Shown here: piece after piece, positions 32,833-41,061 of the stretch
Numbering within the stretch: the stretch's first letter is position 1
Layout of the letters: the number at the start of each line of letters is the position of its first letter
Assembly: GCA_964628285.1 (NCBI GenBank)
Contig: CAZVNP010000020.1
Coordinates: 1-50,944 of the forward strand
From: JAPLDP01 sp964628285
GTDB lineage: Bacteria; Bacteroidota; Bacteroidia; Bacteroidales; JAGONC01
Direction: 5' to 3'
Length of the DNA stretch: 50,944 nt
Notes under the pieces: model-generated
The model's database searches: none
What the model was told of the DNA's origin: nothing
The model's input: the letters and a program-made list of their open reading frames with translations, nothing else
Position numbers and translations under genes: made by a program

Positions 32833-33558
32833 TCACTCTTTCTCATCCTCCGATTCAATGTATTTGATCTCATTGACGAGGTATCCGTTGCGGTAGCTTC
32901 TTTTCTTCTGCAATGTCCCGTCTTCAAGATAATAAAGCCAGTCGCCCTCACGATCGTCATTTTTGTATGAACCCGACAGAAGTATCTGCCCGCCGGGATA
33001 AAAAAGCTGGAAAGGACCGTTTTTCTTATCGTGGGCATAGCCTCCCGACAGCTTCAGCGAGCCGTCAGGGAAATATTGCTTCCAGGGGCCGTCCTTCATA
33101 TCATTCCGATAAGTGAATTCCTCCACTGTCTGTCCTTCCGGATAATAGCTACGCCAGATCCCCGTCCTCACGCTTTTATCATAGGTCTCGTCCGATACCA
33201 GCACCCCCTGCTCATCATAATACTTCCATACACCGTCTTTTGCCGTGTCCCAATAATCACCCTCGGCCATTTTAATTCCGTTTGTATGAAAGAGCGTGGC
33301 CCTGGAGCGGTGTTCATCCAGATAGTCCACCCTGGCCTTCAGCTGACCCTCACCATAATAATATTTAAACTCACCGGTGGGTTTGTCATCGATAAAACGT
33401 CCCTCGTAGCGCAGTGTATCATGATCATACCTGATCCAGTACCCTTGCTTTTTCCCGGACTGGTCGGTGCGGTTCAGCGTGTCGCTCTGGCGGGGCTGGG
33501 CCTGCAGCCACCCCGTTTGCAATGCAAAAATGATCAATATATAAAGCCGATTTCTCAT
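32833..33558 (-). CDS. MORN-repeat (YwqK-like) exported protein
   Basis: The 241-residue product has a signal peptide (MRNRLYILIIFALQTGWLQAQ) and then eight or so MORN-like repeats of about 23 residues with the pattern YYPEGQ...EFTYRNDMKDGPWKQYFPDGS. The family is often labelled 'YwqK family antitoxin', but there is no toxin gene beside it and the signal peptide argues for a role at the envelope. It converges on the HAD gene with a three-base gap. Confidence 0.8.
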   Translation of the reverse strand: MRNRLYILIIFALQTGWLQAQPRQSDTLNRTDQSGKKQGYWIRYDHDTLRYEGRFIDDKPTGEFKYYYGEGQLKARVDYLDEHRSRATLFHTNGIKMAEGDYWDTAKDGVWKYYDEQGVLVSDETYDKSVRTGIWRSYYPEGQTVEEFTYRNDMKDGPWKQYFPDGSLKLSGGYAHDKKNGPFQLFYPGGQILLSGSYKNDDREGDWLYYLEDGTLQKKRSYRNGYLVNEIKYIESEDEKE

Positions 33559-33611
33559 AACTGGTGATAATAAGCTTTCTTTGCCGGTTTAACGAAAGGA
33601 TTCAAACTTTA

Positions 33612-33643
33612 TTGATGATAAAAATGATTTTACCATAAATTTG
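33612..33643 (+). promoter_or_regulatory. Promoter of recR
   Basis: TTG (33612-33614), a 21-base spacer and TAAATTTG (33636-33643) match the consensus. The TTG at 33641, an in-frame possible start, falls inside the -7 box, so translation must start later, at the ATG 33686. Confidence 0.6.
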
Positions 33644-33685
33644 TACGGCAAATGTAATCAAAGTTCGTTACCATCACCCTCTGTT

Positions 33686-34303
33686 ATGATCCTTTCATCC
33701 AAACTCCTTGAGGACGCCGTCAACGCCCTGTCGACATTGCCCGGCATCGGCAGCAAGACGGCCCTGCGGCTGGCCCTGAACCTGCTCAGGCAGAACAGGG
33801 ACGACGTGGAGGCTTTTGTCGGGGCTATCCTGAAGATGCGCGAGGAGGTTCAATTCTGCAGGGAGTGCCATAATATATCCGACACGGAGGTGTGCCCGAT
33901 CTGTTCCAGCCCTAAACGCAACAAGGCCCTGGTGTGTGTGGTCATGGACATCCGCGATGTGCTGGCCATAGAAAACACGGGGCAGTACAACGGCGTTTAC
34001 CATGTCCTGGGAGGTATCATTTCGCCCATCGAAGGGATCGGACCGAAAGACCTGACGATTGACTCCCTTGAAAAACGGATCGAAGACCGCCCGGTGGAGG
34101 AGGTCATTCTGGCCTTACCCACTACCATCGAAGGGGACACCACCTGCTTCTATATCTATAAAAAACTGAAAGACGCCGGCATAAAGATCTCAACCATTGC
34201 CCGCGGCATCGCTGTCGGTGACGAGCTGGAATATGCCGATGAGGTGACCCTGGGACGTTCGATCTTGAACCGGACACCTTATTCCGGCACACCCTCCAAA
34301 TAA
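33686..34303 (+). CDS. recR: Recombination protein RecR
   Basis: RecR loads RecA on gapped DNA with RecO and RecF. The 205-residue protein has the helix-hairpin-helix LSTLPGIGSKTALRLAL (residues 14-30), the zinc finger CRECHNISDTEVCPIC (about 58-73), and the Toprim domain with VVMDIRDVLAIE and YNGVYHVLGG. The ATG at 33686 is set by the promoter position and family start. Confidence 0.97.
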   Translation: MILSSKLLEDAVNALSTLPGIGSKTALRLALNLLRQNRDDVEAFVGAILKMREEVQFCRECHNISDTEVCPICSSPKRNKALVCVVMDIRDVLAIENTGQYNGVYHVLGGIISPIEGIGPKDLTIDSLEKRIEDRPVEEVILALPTTIEGDTTCFYIYKKLKDAGIKISTIARGIAVGDELEYADEVTLGRSILNRTPYSGTPSK

Positions 34304-34313
34304 AAGAAAGACA

Positions 34314-34562
34314 TCACTCCAGGCCATTCGTCTCGGCCTCGGCAAAAAGCTCCAGCTGATTCTCCCTGATGAAATAGTTCTCGGGGACATGATCGGCAAA
34401 ACCCACAAGGTATTTCCTGAGACATCTTTTTATCAGCTTGTTGGGGGTGGTGCCGCGGGCGCTGCAATAATTCATCAGTGATCTCTTCTGCCTGGCCGAA
34501 ATTTTGAATGTGACCGTTTTAAACCGTACGACCTTCCTTTTCTTCCTTCTTTTAGCAGGCAT
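34314..34562 (-). CDS. Small basic protein, possible ribbon-helix-helix DNA binder
   Basis: An 82-residue protein with a very basic N-terminus (MPAKRRKKRKVVRFK) followed by a strand KTVTFKISARQKRSL and two predicted helices, the order of ribbon-helix-helix (CopG/Arc-like) proteins. Its acidic tail ends in ETNGLE. It lies 10 bases from the end of recR on the opposite strand. I do not recognise a specific function. Confidence 0.6.
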   Translation of the reverse strand: MPAKRRKKRKVVRFKTVTFKISARQKRSLMNYCSARGTTPNKLIKRCLRKYLVGFADHVPENYFIRENQLELFAEAETNGLE

Positions 34563-34672
34563 AAGGGGCGGTTTAGGTTAATATGCCTGCGAACTTATGA
34601 TTTTTTCTTTTTGTCCCGGTAAGATGATAAGAAAAGGAATCCACAGCATCCTGTTCATAACCCCGGTTCCGG

Positions 34673-35803
34673 TCAGAAGCCAAATATCTCCTGCAGCTTG
34701 GCGGCAAGGTCCGAACCTCTGAGATTGATGGCCATGATACGACCTTCTCTGTCGAGCAGGACGGAGAAAGGGATAGCTCTCACGGCATATGTTTTGGCTG
34801 CCTCCGAGTTCCATTTCTTCATATCACTGACCTGTGTCCATAACAGGCTGTCGTTTTTTATGGCTCTGAGCCATCCGTTGCGGTCAGTGTCGAGCGACAC
34901 GCCAAACACCTCAAAGCCTTTGTCATGATATTTTCTGTACATGCGCACCACGTTAGGGTTTTCCTTGCGGCAGGGTCCGCACCAGGAGGCCCAGAAATCG
35001 ACGAGTACGACGTGGCCTTTGAGGGAGGAAAGAGTGGCGATACGGCCCTCAGGATCAGGCAGGCTGATGTCCGGAGCAGGCATGCCGGGCTGGATATAAC
35101 GTTTGGAATCGACGGTGTAATTCAGTTCCTTGACGTAAGAATTCTCTGGATATTGCCTGTACAGGGCGTCATCGACCTTGATAAAAGTGGGCAGATCCTT
35201 GTCGATGTCCAGCCGGTTCAGATAATAGAGGTTGGCAGGCGATTCGGGATGGTTCTGTGCAAACTGCCGGATGCAATCCCTGCGTTTGGCATCGAGGTCT
35301 TTCAGCATGGTCACCAGGGAGGCGATTTTCATAGTGTCGGCATCCTCCTGCCGGCTCATCAGCGTCTTATACGTTTGATAGAGTGAATCGAACTGCCTGT
35401 CATAACGTATCACTTCCCGGCTCAGGGTGAGCAGCAGGCAGGAGTGTGGAGAGCCCGTGATCACCGCCTCCCGGCTCATGGGCCCCGATCCTGAGGTGAT
35501 GGTGATCTGCTCGCCCGGCAGCAAAATGAGCGGAAGAGAATTGTCGTCGCCGAGCCTGAGCTTCAGAAAGTCAAGATGAGCCAAATTCAGGGTGAATTGA
35601 AAGGAGCCGTCGGTACCGAGTGGAGAGGTGGCCACAACCTGCGGGTGTTTGTTGTAATCTTCCAGGACAATGGTCTTGTACACGCTGTCGGCAGGGACCC
35701 GCCCGTGAATGGTGACAGAATGGTTCTGCGCCGACGTAAAAGATGCACTGACCATCAATGCGGAAACAAAATGAAATATAACACTGCAAGACCTTTTCAT
35801 CAT
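34673..35803 (-). CDS. TlpA-like thiol-disulfide oxidoreductase with N-terminal DUF4369-type domain
   Basis: The protein is exported (signal peptide around MKRSCSVIFHFVSALMVSASFTSAQ) and likely acts in the periplasm. Residues 30-130 resemble the beta-sandwich DUF4369 domain common in Bacteroidota TlpA proteins; the C-terminal about 150 residues form an AhpC/TSA thioredoxin domain with the redox motif WASWCGPCRKENP and the cis-Pro loop AIPFSVLLD. It may reduce cytochrome c apoproteins or other exported thiols. The start at 35803 or 35800 (two adjacent ATG codons) is preferred to the frame's upstream TTG or ATG because it begins the signal peptide. Confidence 0.88.
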   Translation of the reverse strand: MMKRSCSVIFHFVSALMVSASFTSAQNHSVTIHGRVPADSVYKTIVLEDYNKHPQVVATSPLGTDGSFQFTLNLAHLDFLKLRLGDDNSLPLILLPGEQITITSGSGPMSREAVITGSPHSCLLLTLSREVIRYDRQFDSLYQTYKTLMSRQEDADTMKIASLVTMLKDLDAKRRDCIRQFAQNHPESPANLYYLNRLDIDKDLPTFIKVDDALYRQYPENSYVKELNYTVDSKRYIQPGMPAPDISLPDPEGRIATLSSLKGHVVLVDFWASWCGPCRKENPNVVRMYRKYHDKGFEVFGVSLDTDRNGWLRAIKNDSLLWTQVSDMKKWNSEAAKTYAVRAIPFSVLLDREGRIMAINLRGSDLAAKLQEIFGF

Positions 35804-35816
35804 CAGAACGATAGTC

Positions 35817-35842
35817 AATCTCAGCCTTGTTATGCTGAGATT
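35817..35842 (-). promoter_or_regulatory. Leader hairpin of the TlpA-like gene
   Basis: AATCTCAGC and GCTGAGATT form a perfect nine-base-pair stem with an eight-base loop in the leader between the -7 box (35865-35858) and the start codon. No U-run follows, so it is unlikely to be a terminator; an mRNA-stability or regulator role is possible. Confidence 0.4.
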
Positions 35843-35857
35843 AAAATTTACCCATGA

Positions 35858-35865
35858 CAAAAATA
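35858..35865 (-). promoter_or_regulatory. -7 box of the TlpA-like gene
   Basis: TATTTTTG on the minus strand matches TAnnTTTG; it is 54 bases before the ATG. The -33 region has no clear TTTG. Confidence 0.4.
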
Positions 35866-36003
35866 GTTTAATTTTATAATGACGGCGGAAGTTTTCTTAA
35901 TTCTTGCACCGATCCCTTACCGGACTATCCTGACAGAGAGAAAACAGGAAAATTGTTGATAACTATTATCGGGAAATGGGATGGTTCCCTCCTGTGTATT
36001 TCA

Positions 36004-36011
36004 TATTTTTG
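36004..36011 (+). promoter_or_regulatory. -7 box at dnaB
   Basis: TATTTTTG ends only four bases before the dnaB ATG at 36016. If used, the transcript would begin at or just after the start codon, so either dnaB is leaderless or a start at the internal ATG 36088 is used. Confidence 0.4.
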
Positions 36012-36015
36012 ACGA

Positions 36016-37539
36016 ATGGCAGAGAATGCAGAAATTAAAAATACGCGGCGCCGGAGCATCCCCAAAGCGGCTGTGATACAAGATGTTATGGATCAGGGCA
36101 AGTTGCCGCCCCAGGCCGTCGATTTGGAGGAGACCGTCCTGGGCGCCCTCATGCTGGAGAAAGATGCCCTGACCACGGTGATCGACTTTTTGCGGCCGGA
36201 GATGTTTTACAAGGAAGCGCACCAGGTCATATATGCTGCCATACAGAGGCTCTTTTCCAAATCGGAGCCCGTCGATATCCTGACGGTCATCAACGAGCTC
36301 AAGACTTCAGGCGAGCTGGATGTGGTAGGCGGACCCTATTATATCACCCAACTGACCAACCGGGTGGCGTCGGCCGCCAACATCGAGTACCACGCCCGCA
36401 TCATCCTGCAGAAATACATCCAGCGTGAGCTCATCAACATCTCCTCCGTCATCATCCACGATGCTTACGAGGATACTTCCGATCCCTTCGACCTCTTAGA
36501 CAAGGCTGAGAGCAACCTCTTCGATCTGAGCGAGAGCAACCTGAGAAGGAGCTATGTTGACATGCATTCGCTTGTCAGCGAGGCCATCCGTGAAATACAG
36601 GCCTCCATGGAGAATGAGGAGGGCCTGCGCGGCGTGCCGTCGGGTTTCAGCGAGCTCGACAGGGTGACATCGGGCTTCCAGAAATCCGACCTCATCATCC
36701 TGGCCTCACGCCCCGGCATGGGCAAGACGGCCTTCGCCATCACCATCGCCCGCAACATCGCTGTCGATTTCAAACGGCCGGTGGCTTTCTTCTCCCTCGA
36801 AATGTCATCGCTGCAGCTCGTGACACGTCTCATCTCGAGCGAGACCTCCATCTCGGCAGAGAAGCTCAAAAAAGGCACCCTCGACCAGACCGAGTGGGAT
36901 CACCTCAACGCCAAGATAGGCAAGCTGATCGACGCACCCCTGTACATCGATGACACCCCCGCCCTCTCGGTCTTCGAGCTGCGCGCCAAATGCCGCCGCC
37001 TGAAAGCCCAGCACAACATCGAACTCATCATCATCGACTACATACAGCTCATGTCGTCGCCTTCCGAAGGCCGTGGCAACAGGGAGCAGGAGATCAGCAA
37101 TATCTCGCGCTCCATCAAGAGTTTAGCCAAGGAGCTCAACGTGCCCATCCTGGCCCTGTCGCAGTTGAGCCGCGCCGTGGAGACGAGAACAGGGCTCAAG
37201 AAACCCATCCTGTCCGACCTCCGTGAGTCGGGTGCCCTGGAACAGGATGCCGACCTGGTCCTCTTCATCTACCGGCCCGAATATTACAAGATCACTGTCG
37301 ACAAGGAGGGTAACTCGCTGGTGGGTTACGCCGAGGTCATCATCGCCAAGCACCGTAACGGCGCTCTGAAAGATATCCCCATGCGGTTCATCTCCAAGTA
37401 CGCCAAGTTCGTCGACTACGGTCCGTCGGAGCAGGAGCCCATCCTGGCCGACTTCGAAGCCGGCGACGAGAACGGCACCTTCACCTATACCCTCCCCTCA
37501 CGCCTCAATGACATGACCGACGAGGAATCACCGTTCTGA
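36016..37539 (+). CDS. dnaB: Replicative DNA helicase DnaB
   Basis: DnaB unwinds DNA at the replication fork. The N-terminal helical domain starts at LPPQAVDLEETVLGALM (about 31-47) and the RecA-like ATPase domain has Walker A ASRPGMGKTAFAI (near 236), Walker B LIIIDYIQLM, and LSQLSRAVETRTGLKKPILSDLRESGALEQDAD. The 507-residue length is normal and no intein is present. The first 24 residues are basic and rich in Arg; an alternative start is the ATG at 36088. Confidence 0.97.
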   Translation: MAENAEIKNTRRRSIPKAAVIQDVMDQGKLPPQAVDLEETVLGALMLEKDALTTVIDFLRPEMFYKEAHQVIYAAIQRLFSKSEPVDILTVINELKTSGELDVVGGPYYITQLTNRVASAANIEYHARIILQKYIQRELINISSVIIHDAYEDTSDPFDLLDKAESNLFDLSESNLRRSYVDMHSLVSEAIREIQASMENEEGLRGVPSGFSELDRVTSGFQKSDLIILASRPGMGKTAFAITIARNIAVDFKRPVAFFSLEMSSLQLVTRLISSETSISAEKLKKGTLDQTEWDHLNAKIGKLIDAPLYIDDTPALSVFELRAKCRRLKAQHNIELIIIDYIQLMSSPSEGRGNREQEISNISRSIKSLAKELNVPILALSQLSRAVETRTGLKKPILSDLRESGALEQDADLVLFIYRPEYYKITVDKEGNSLVGYAEVIIAKHRNGALKDIPMRFISKYAKFVDYGPSEQEPILADFEAGDENGTFTYTLPSRLNDMTDEESPF

Positions 37540-37581
37540 TACAGCCCCCGTCCCTGACCCCCGCCTTCAGGTCGGCAGGTC

Positions 37582-37681
37582 NNNNNNNNNNNNNNNNNNN
37601 NNNNNNNNNNNNNNNNNNNNNNNNNNNNNNNNNNNNNNNNNNNNNNNNNNNNNNNNNNNNNNNNNNNNNNNNNNNNNNNNN
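37582..37681. other. Assembly gap (100 N) next to heptamer repeat
   Basis: Exactly 100 unknown bases. The right side resumes with two AACCTGC units (37683-37696), so the break probably lies in a seven-base tandem array that the assembler could not cross. Confidence 0.95.
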
Positions 37682-37764
37682 TAACCTGCAACCTGCAACT
37701 ATTATTTAATTTACATACTCCCGGAATTTAATTGACGTTACCTGAATGGTGATCGTTTGTGATA

Positions 37765-37772
37765 TACCTTTG
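37765..37772 (+). promoter_or_regulatory. -7 box of the exported asparagine-synthetase-B-like gene
   Basis: TACCTTTG matches TAnnTTTG and lies 22 bases before the ATG at 37795, which supports that start over the in-frame ATG at 37759 upstream of the box. Confidence 0.5.
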
Positions 37773-37794
37773 CAGTTTTAAAATCATTGACATC

Positions 37795-39096
37795 ATGAAG
37801 CCTGTTACATGCCTGTGGGGTACCCGACATCAGATTATCAGGACCTTCATTTTCATGTTTATCTTCCTTGTTGTTTCTTTTTCGTCCGTGAGGGCGGCCT
37901 ACCTTCTCATCCCCATGGACGACACGCAGAAGAACCACCTGAAAGCTTACGGCATCGCATACTGGGTGCTTCAGAAGGAAGAGGAGGTGGACTGGCTGCT
38001 GAATTACCGTGGCGGCAGCTTCGCCACACCATACAACAAAACCGTTGAGGATGAATGTACCGTACGCGGTGTCAGCTACACCATCCTGGCCGACGCGCAG
38101 TACACGGCCATTCTGCAGGACATCGAGCAGCCCGAGGTGAACATGGACGTGGTGAAGCTGCACAAGGCGCCCAAAGTGGCCGTCTACTCGCCCAAGAACA
38201 AGCAGCCCTGGGACGATGCCGTGACGCTGGCGCTCACCTATGCCGAGATACCCTATGACGTGGTCTACGATGAGGAGGTCATGCAGGGGGTCCTGCCCAT
38301 GTACGACTGGCTGCACCTGCACCATGAAGATTTCACCGGCCAGTACGGCAAGTTCTGGAGGACCTTCAAGGACGCGGCGTGGTACCAGGAGGATGTCCGC
38401 ATCTCGGAAGAGATAGCCCATAAGCTGGGCTTCAACAAAGTGTCGGAGTGCAAGCTGGCAGTGGCTAAGAAGATACGTGACTTCGTGGCCGGTGGCGGTT
38501 ATCTCTTCTCGATGTGCTCCGCTCCCGACAGCTTCGACGTGGCCCTGGCCGCCGACGGGGTCGACATCTGCGACGTCATGTTCGACGGTGATCCGCCCGA
38601 CCCTAACGCCCAGGCCAAGCTCAACTACGACAACTGCTTCGCTTTCACCAACTTCACACTGAGCACCAGCCCCTACGAATATGAAATCTCGTCCATCGAT
38701 GTGACCGAACGCCGCCGGGTGCCGCAGAATGAGGACTTCTTCACCCTGTTCGACTTCTCTGCGAAGTGGGATCCCGTGCCCACCATGCTGTGCCAGGATC
38801 ATACACGTATCATCAAGGGCTTCATGGGACAGACCACCGCCTTCGACGAACGCTATATCAAACCCAGCGTCCTCATCATGGGCGAACTCAAATCGGCCGG
38901 CGAAGCCCGTTACATCCACGGCGAATACGGCAAAGGCACCTGGACATTCCTCGGCGGCCATGACCCCGAAGACTACCGCCATAACGTGGGCGACCCGCCC
39001 ACCGACCTTAACCTCTACCCCAACTCACCCGGATACAGGCTCATCCTGAACAATATCCTGTTCCCGGCGGCAAAGAAGAAAAAGCTGAAGACATAA
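37795..39096 (+). CDS. Conserved exported protein (family labelled 'asparagine synthetase B')
   Basis: The 433-residue protein starts with a membrane or signal segment (IIRTFIFMFIFLVVSFSSVRAA) and is highly conserved across Bacteroidota: YLLIPMDDTQKNHLKAYGIAYW, NYRGGSF, YSPKNKQPWDDAVTLALTYAEIPYDV, DWLHLHHEDFTGQYG, GGGYLFSMC, HGEYGKGTWTFLGGHDPEDY. Databases often name it asparagine synthetase B, but I see neither the N-terminal glutaminase Cys nor the SGGLDS pyrophosphatase loop. The motifs look like a periplasmic class-I-amidotransferase-like or ThuA/GldG-like fold; that is a guess. Function unknown. Confidence 0.8.
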   Translation: MKPVTCLWGTRHQIIRTFIFMFIFLVVSFSSVRAAYLLIPMDDTQKNHLKAYGIAYWVLQKEEEVDWLLNYRGGSFATPYNKTVEDECTVRGVSYTILADAQYTAILQDIEQPEVNMDVVKLHKAPKVAVYSPKNKQPWDDAVTLALTYAEIPYDVVYDEEVMQGVLPMYDWLHLHHEDFTGQYGKFWRTFKDAAWYQEDVRISEEIAHKLGFNKVSECKLAVAKKIRDFVAGGGYLFSMCSAPDSFDVALAADGVDICDVMFDGDPPDPNAQAKLNYDNCFAFTNFTLSTSPYEYEISSIDVTERRRVPQNEDFFTLFDFSAKWDPVPTMLCQDHTRIIKGFMGQTTAFDERYIKPSVLIMGELKSAGEARYIHGEYGKGTWTFLGGHDPEDYRHNVGDPPTDLNLYPNSPGYRLILNNILFPAAKKKKLKT

Positions 39097-39126
39097 CGAA
39101 GAGACAACAATGACGGCCTTGCCGGC

Positions 39127-39984
39127 TCACTTCATTGCAGCATAAAGGATGACCTCATCGTATACGAAATTGACAATGCTGTTACAGCCATCTCCTGTAA
39201 CAAGGTCAACCTCGGCCGTATGGAAACGGAGATCGCCTGTCGCCAGGACGATCTTACCAGCCGACAGCCACGGACAGTCAAAGTGGTCTTCCAGAGGCTC
39301 CTCCACCGTGGCCTGAAAAGAGGTGCACGCCGTAATCTCGCCCGTAGAAGTACCTTCAACGACAATGAATTCCTCATCCGGGTCATAGGGTGTGTCACCG
39401 GACCATACAATGGTCTTTGTAGTGTTAAAGGTCGTTATGATGGCCGCGGTATCGCTGACGGTCCCGCCGCTGACCGAATAGGAAAACAGCCACCGCCCGT
39501 CATCGCCCGTGCCCTCATTGACGATGCTCACAGTACTTGCATGAATGTTATAGGGTTTGGCGTCGGGATACACATCCATGGCGTCGGACTGAAGGTAATG
39601 ATTACTGAGACGGATATCGACCACCGTGCCCTTAGCTGGCAGATCACCGCTCATTTCGATAGCGATGCTTCCCAGACGGTAACGGTTATCAGGGCATACC
39701 TTAACATAGTCCCCGTAGTCGACGGTGATCTTCTTTACGGGGAGGCTGTCATAAGTGGCCACGGCACCGAAGACACTGTCGCTGCCGGTGTGTAAAAGAA
39801 GGGTGTCGGTGCAAGCCATCCATACGATGTTGAACACGTCCCTGAAGATATTCTCGGCGTGGATGTAAGCAATGGCGGCATCACGGTTGGGATTGTAATC
39901 ACATTCCTCCTTGTCGGCCATATCACAGCCGGCATAAAAAAGCCATGCAACGCAAATAACCGGTAACCATCCTTTTCGCATCAT
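39127..39984 (-). CDS. Predicted lipoprotein of unknown function
   Basis: The N-terminus MRKGWLPVICVAWLFYAGC ends in a lipobox (FYAGC), so the protein is probably anchored in the outer membrane; about 285 residues. The rest is predicted beta-rich with several acidic patches and Cys residues, with no family I recognise. It starts five bases after the preceding lipoprotein gene on the same strand (ATG at 39984 or 39981), so the two form a pair. The size and context suggest a surface or type IX-related function, but this is inference. Confidence 0.7.
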   Translation of the reverse strand: MMRKGWLPVICVAWLFYAGCDMADKEECDYNPNRDAAIAYIHAENIFRDVFNIVWMACTDTLLLHTGSDSVFGAVATYDSLPVKKITVDYGDYVKVCPDNRYRLGSIAIEMSGDLPAKGTVVDIRLSNHYLQSDAMDVYPDAKPYNIHASTVSIVNEGTGDDGRWLFSYSVSGGTVSDTAAIITTFNTTKTIVWSGDTPYDPDEEFIVVEGTSTGEITACTSFQATVEEPLEDHFDCPWLSAGKIVLATGDLRFHTAEVDLVTGDGCNSIVNFVYDEVILYAAMK

Positions 39985-39988
39985 TAGT

Positions 39989-40852
39989 TCAATCCATGAT
40001 GAACTCCATCTGTACCTGGTACCCGTCGCCATTCACCACGATAAGGGCATATTTATCGCACTCGCCCTGTGCCGGAAACCCAAAATGGATGATGCCCTCA
40101 CCGATGCTTTTCGAATGATAATCGCGGATATGGTAATTGAGTATCCCATCGCTGATGAAAGGGCAACCGAGATGCCTTATCAACGGATAATTGGGATCGA
40201 CATCGACGGCAAAATGGAGGCTGTCGGTTGACAGGCCGGCGGCATAGCCTTCGTTGATGGAGAACTGCATGGCATTAAACGAATAATCCGGATACTCGAT
40301 GCACTCGAAGGTGATCGTATCATGACTTCCGTCCTGTAAGGGCCGTATGATGAGCCCGTCACGAACCATAAAGGTCATGTTGACCACATCACCCTGGTTC
40401 TGCTGCACCCTGAGTGTGTCAAAACCTTTGACGTCGAAGCTGTCGACCTTAAAATCGACGAAGGTGTAATTGATCTCGCTTCCGGTCTCCAGGTATTTTT
40501 TGGTGATGTTGCCCGTTATCCTGCCCGTGAGCGAATCGAGGGCACGGTCACTGCCGTAATCCAGCACAAAAACCTTGGGATAGGTGACCGTGTCGGGCGG
40601 CGTGACGGTCATTGTGGCCTTGCCCCAGTTGTAAGAGCCGGAAGGATACAAGGCCAGTGAATCATTCAGGCTTCTGAAAACCGAATCGAGCCTGAAATAG
40701 GTCTCGGAATGGATGAGATAGGCCAGCATAAAATTCTCGGTGACAGTCTGAAAATCATAGTAAATGATATTCTCATTGTTATTTTTCAGGCATCCCTGCC
40801 AGAGAAAGGTCATCCCGAGAAAAGCAATTGGTAACAGGTATTTCTTTTTCAT
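39989..40852 (-). CDS. Predicted lipoprotein of unknown function
   Basis: Signal sequence MKKKYLLPIAFLGMTFLWQGC with lipobox LWQGC gives a 287-residue lipoprotein. The mature part is beta-rich (YPKVFVLDYGSDRALDSLTGRITG; repeated 'DYGS' and 'Y-x-F' strands) with a C-terminal GFPAQGECDKYALIVVNGDGYQVQMEF. The first gene of a two-gene unit with the next lipoprotein; both share aspects such as a VDYGD/LDYGSD motif, so they may be distant paralogues. No function recognised. Confidence 0.72.
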   Translation of the reverse strand: MKKKYLLPIAFLGMTFLWQGCLKNNNENIIYYDFQTVTENFMLAYLIHSETYFRLDSVFRSLNDSLALYPSGSYNWGKATMTVTPPDTVTYPKVFVLDYGSDRALDSLTGRITGNITKKYLETGSEINYTFVDFKVDSFDVKGFDTLRVQQNQGDVVNMTFMVRDGLIIRPLQDGSHDTITFECIEYPDYSFNAMQFSINEGYAAGLSTDSLHFAVDVDPNYPLIRHLGCPFISDGILNYHIRDYHSKSIGEGIIHFGFPAQGECDKYALIVVNGDGYQVQMEFIMD

Positions 40853-40918
40853 TGCAGTATATGAATGTGTTTGTTATTTAGTGCGATAGGAGACTTATGA
40901 TAAGAATATAGCTTTTTT

Positions 40919-41013
40919 AACAACCTCATCCCCCTGCCCCTTCTCCTGAAGGAGAAGGGGGGAACTATGTAATAGCCCCTCTCCTAAAGGAGAGGGGTTG
41001 GGGTGAGGTTGTT
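40919..41013. repeat. Nested inverted-repeat element with two GC-rich hairpins
   Basis: Two perfect hairpins, CCCCTTCTCCT-GA-AGGAGAAGGGG (40937-40960) and CCCCTCTCCT-AA-AGGAGAGGGG (40976-40997), sit inside an outer inverted repeat AACAACCTCA...TGAGGTTGTT (40919-40928 with 41004-41013). Such CCTCATCCCC...GGGGTGAGG elements recur between genes in many environmental bacterial genomes. It lies between the converging side of a lipoprotein gene start and the end of folA. Confidence 0.9.
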
Positions 41014-41061
41014 ATAATTACCTCGAACCATTATAAGAACGCATTTTTTCTTCAATTCTTG

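Noticed and set aside
32833..33558. MORN protein as a toxin-antitoxin antitoxin (YwqK label)
   Set aside because: It has a signal peptide and no toxin gene next to it.
34578..34814. Open frame MELGGSQNICRESY... on the minus strand
   Set aside because: It lies within the TlpA-like gene in another frame; the thioredoxin domain is the real product there.
40919..41013. The nested hairpins as a CRISPR array
   Set aside because: Only two dissimilar palindromic units with 15 bases between them; no spacers of constant length and no cas genes.
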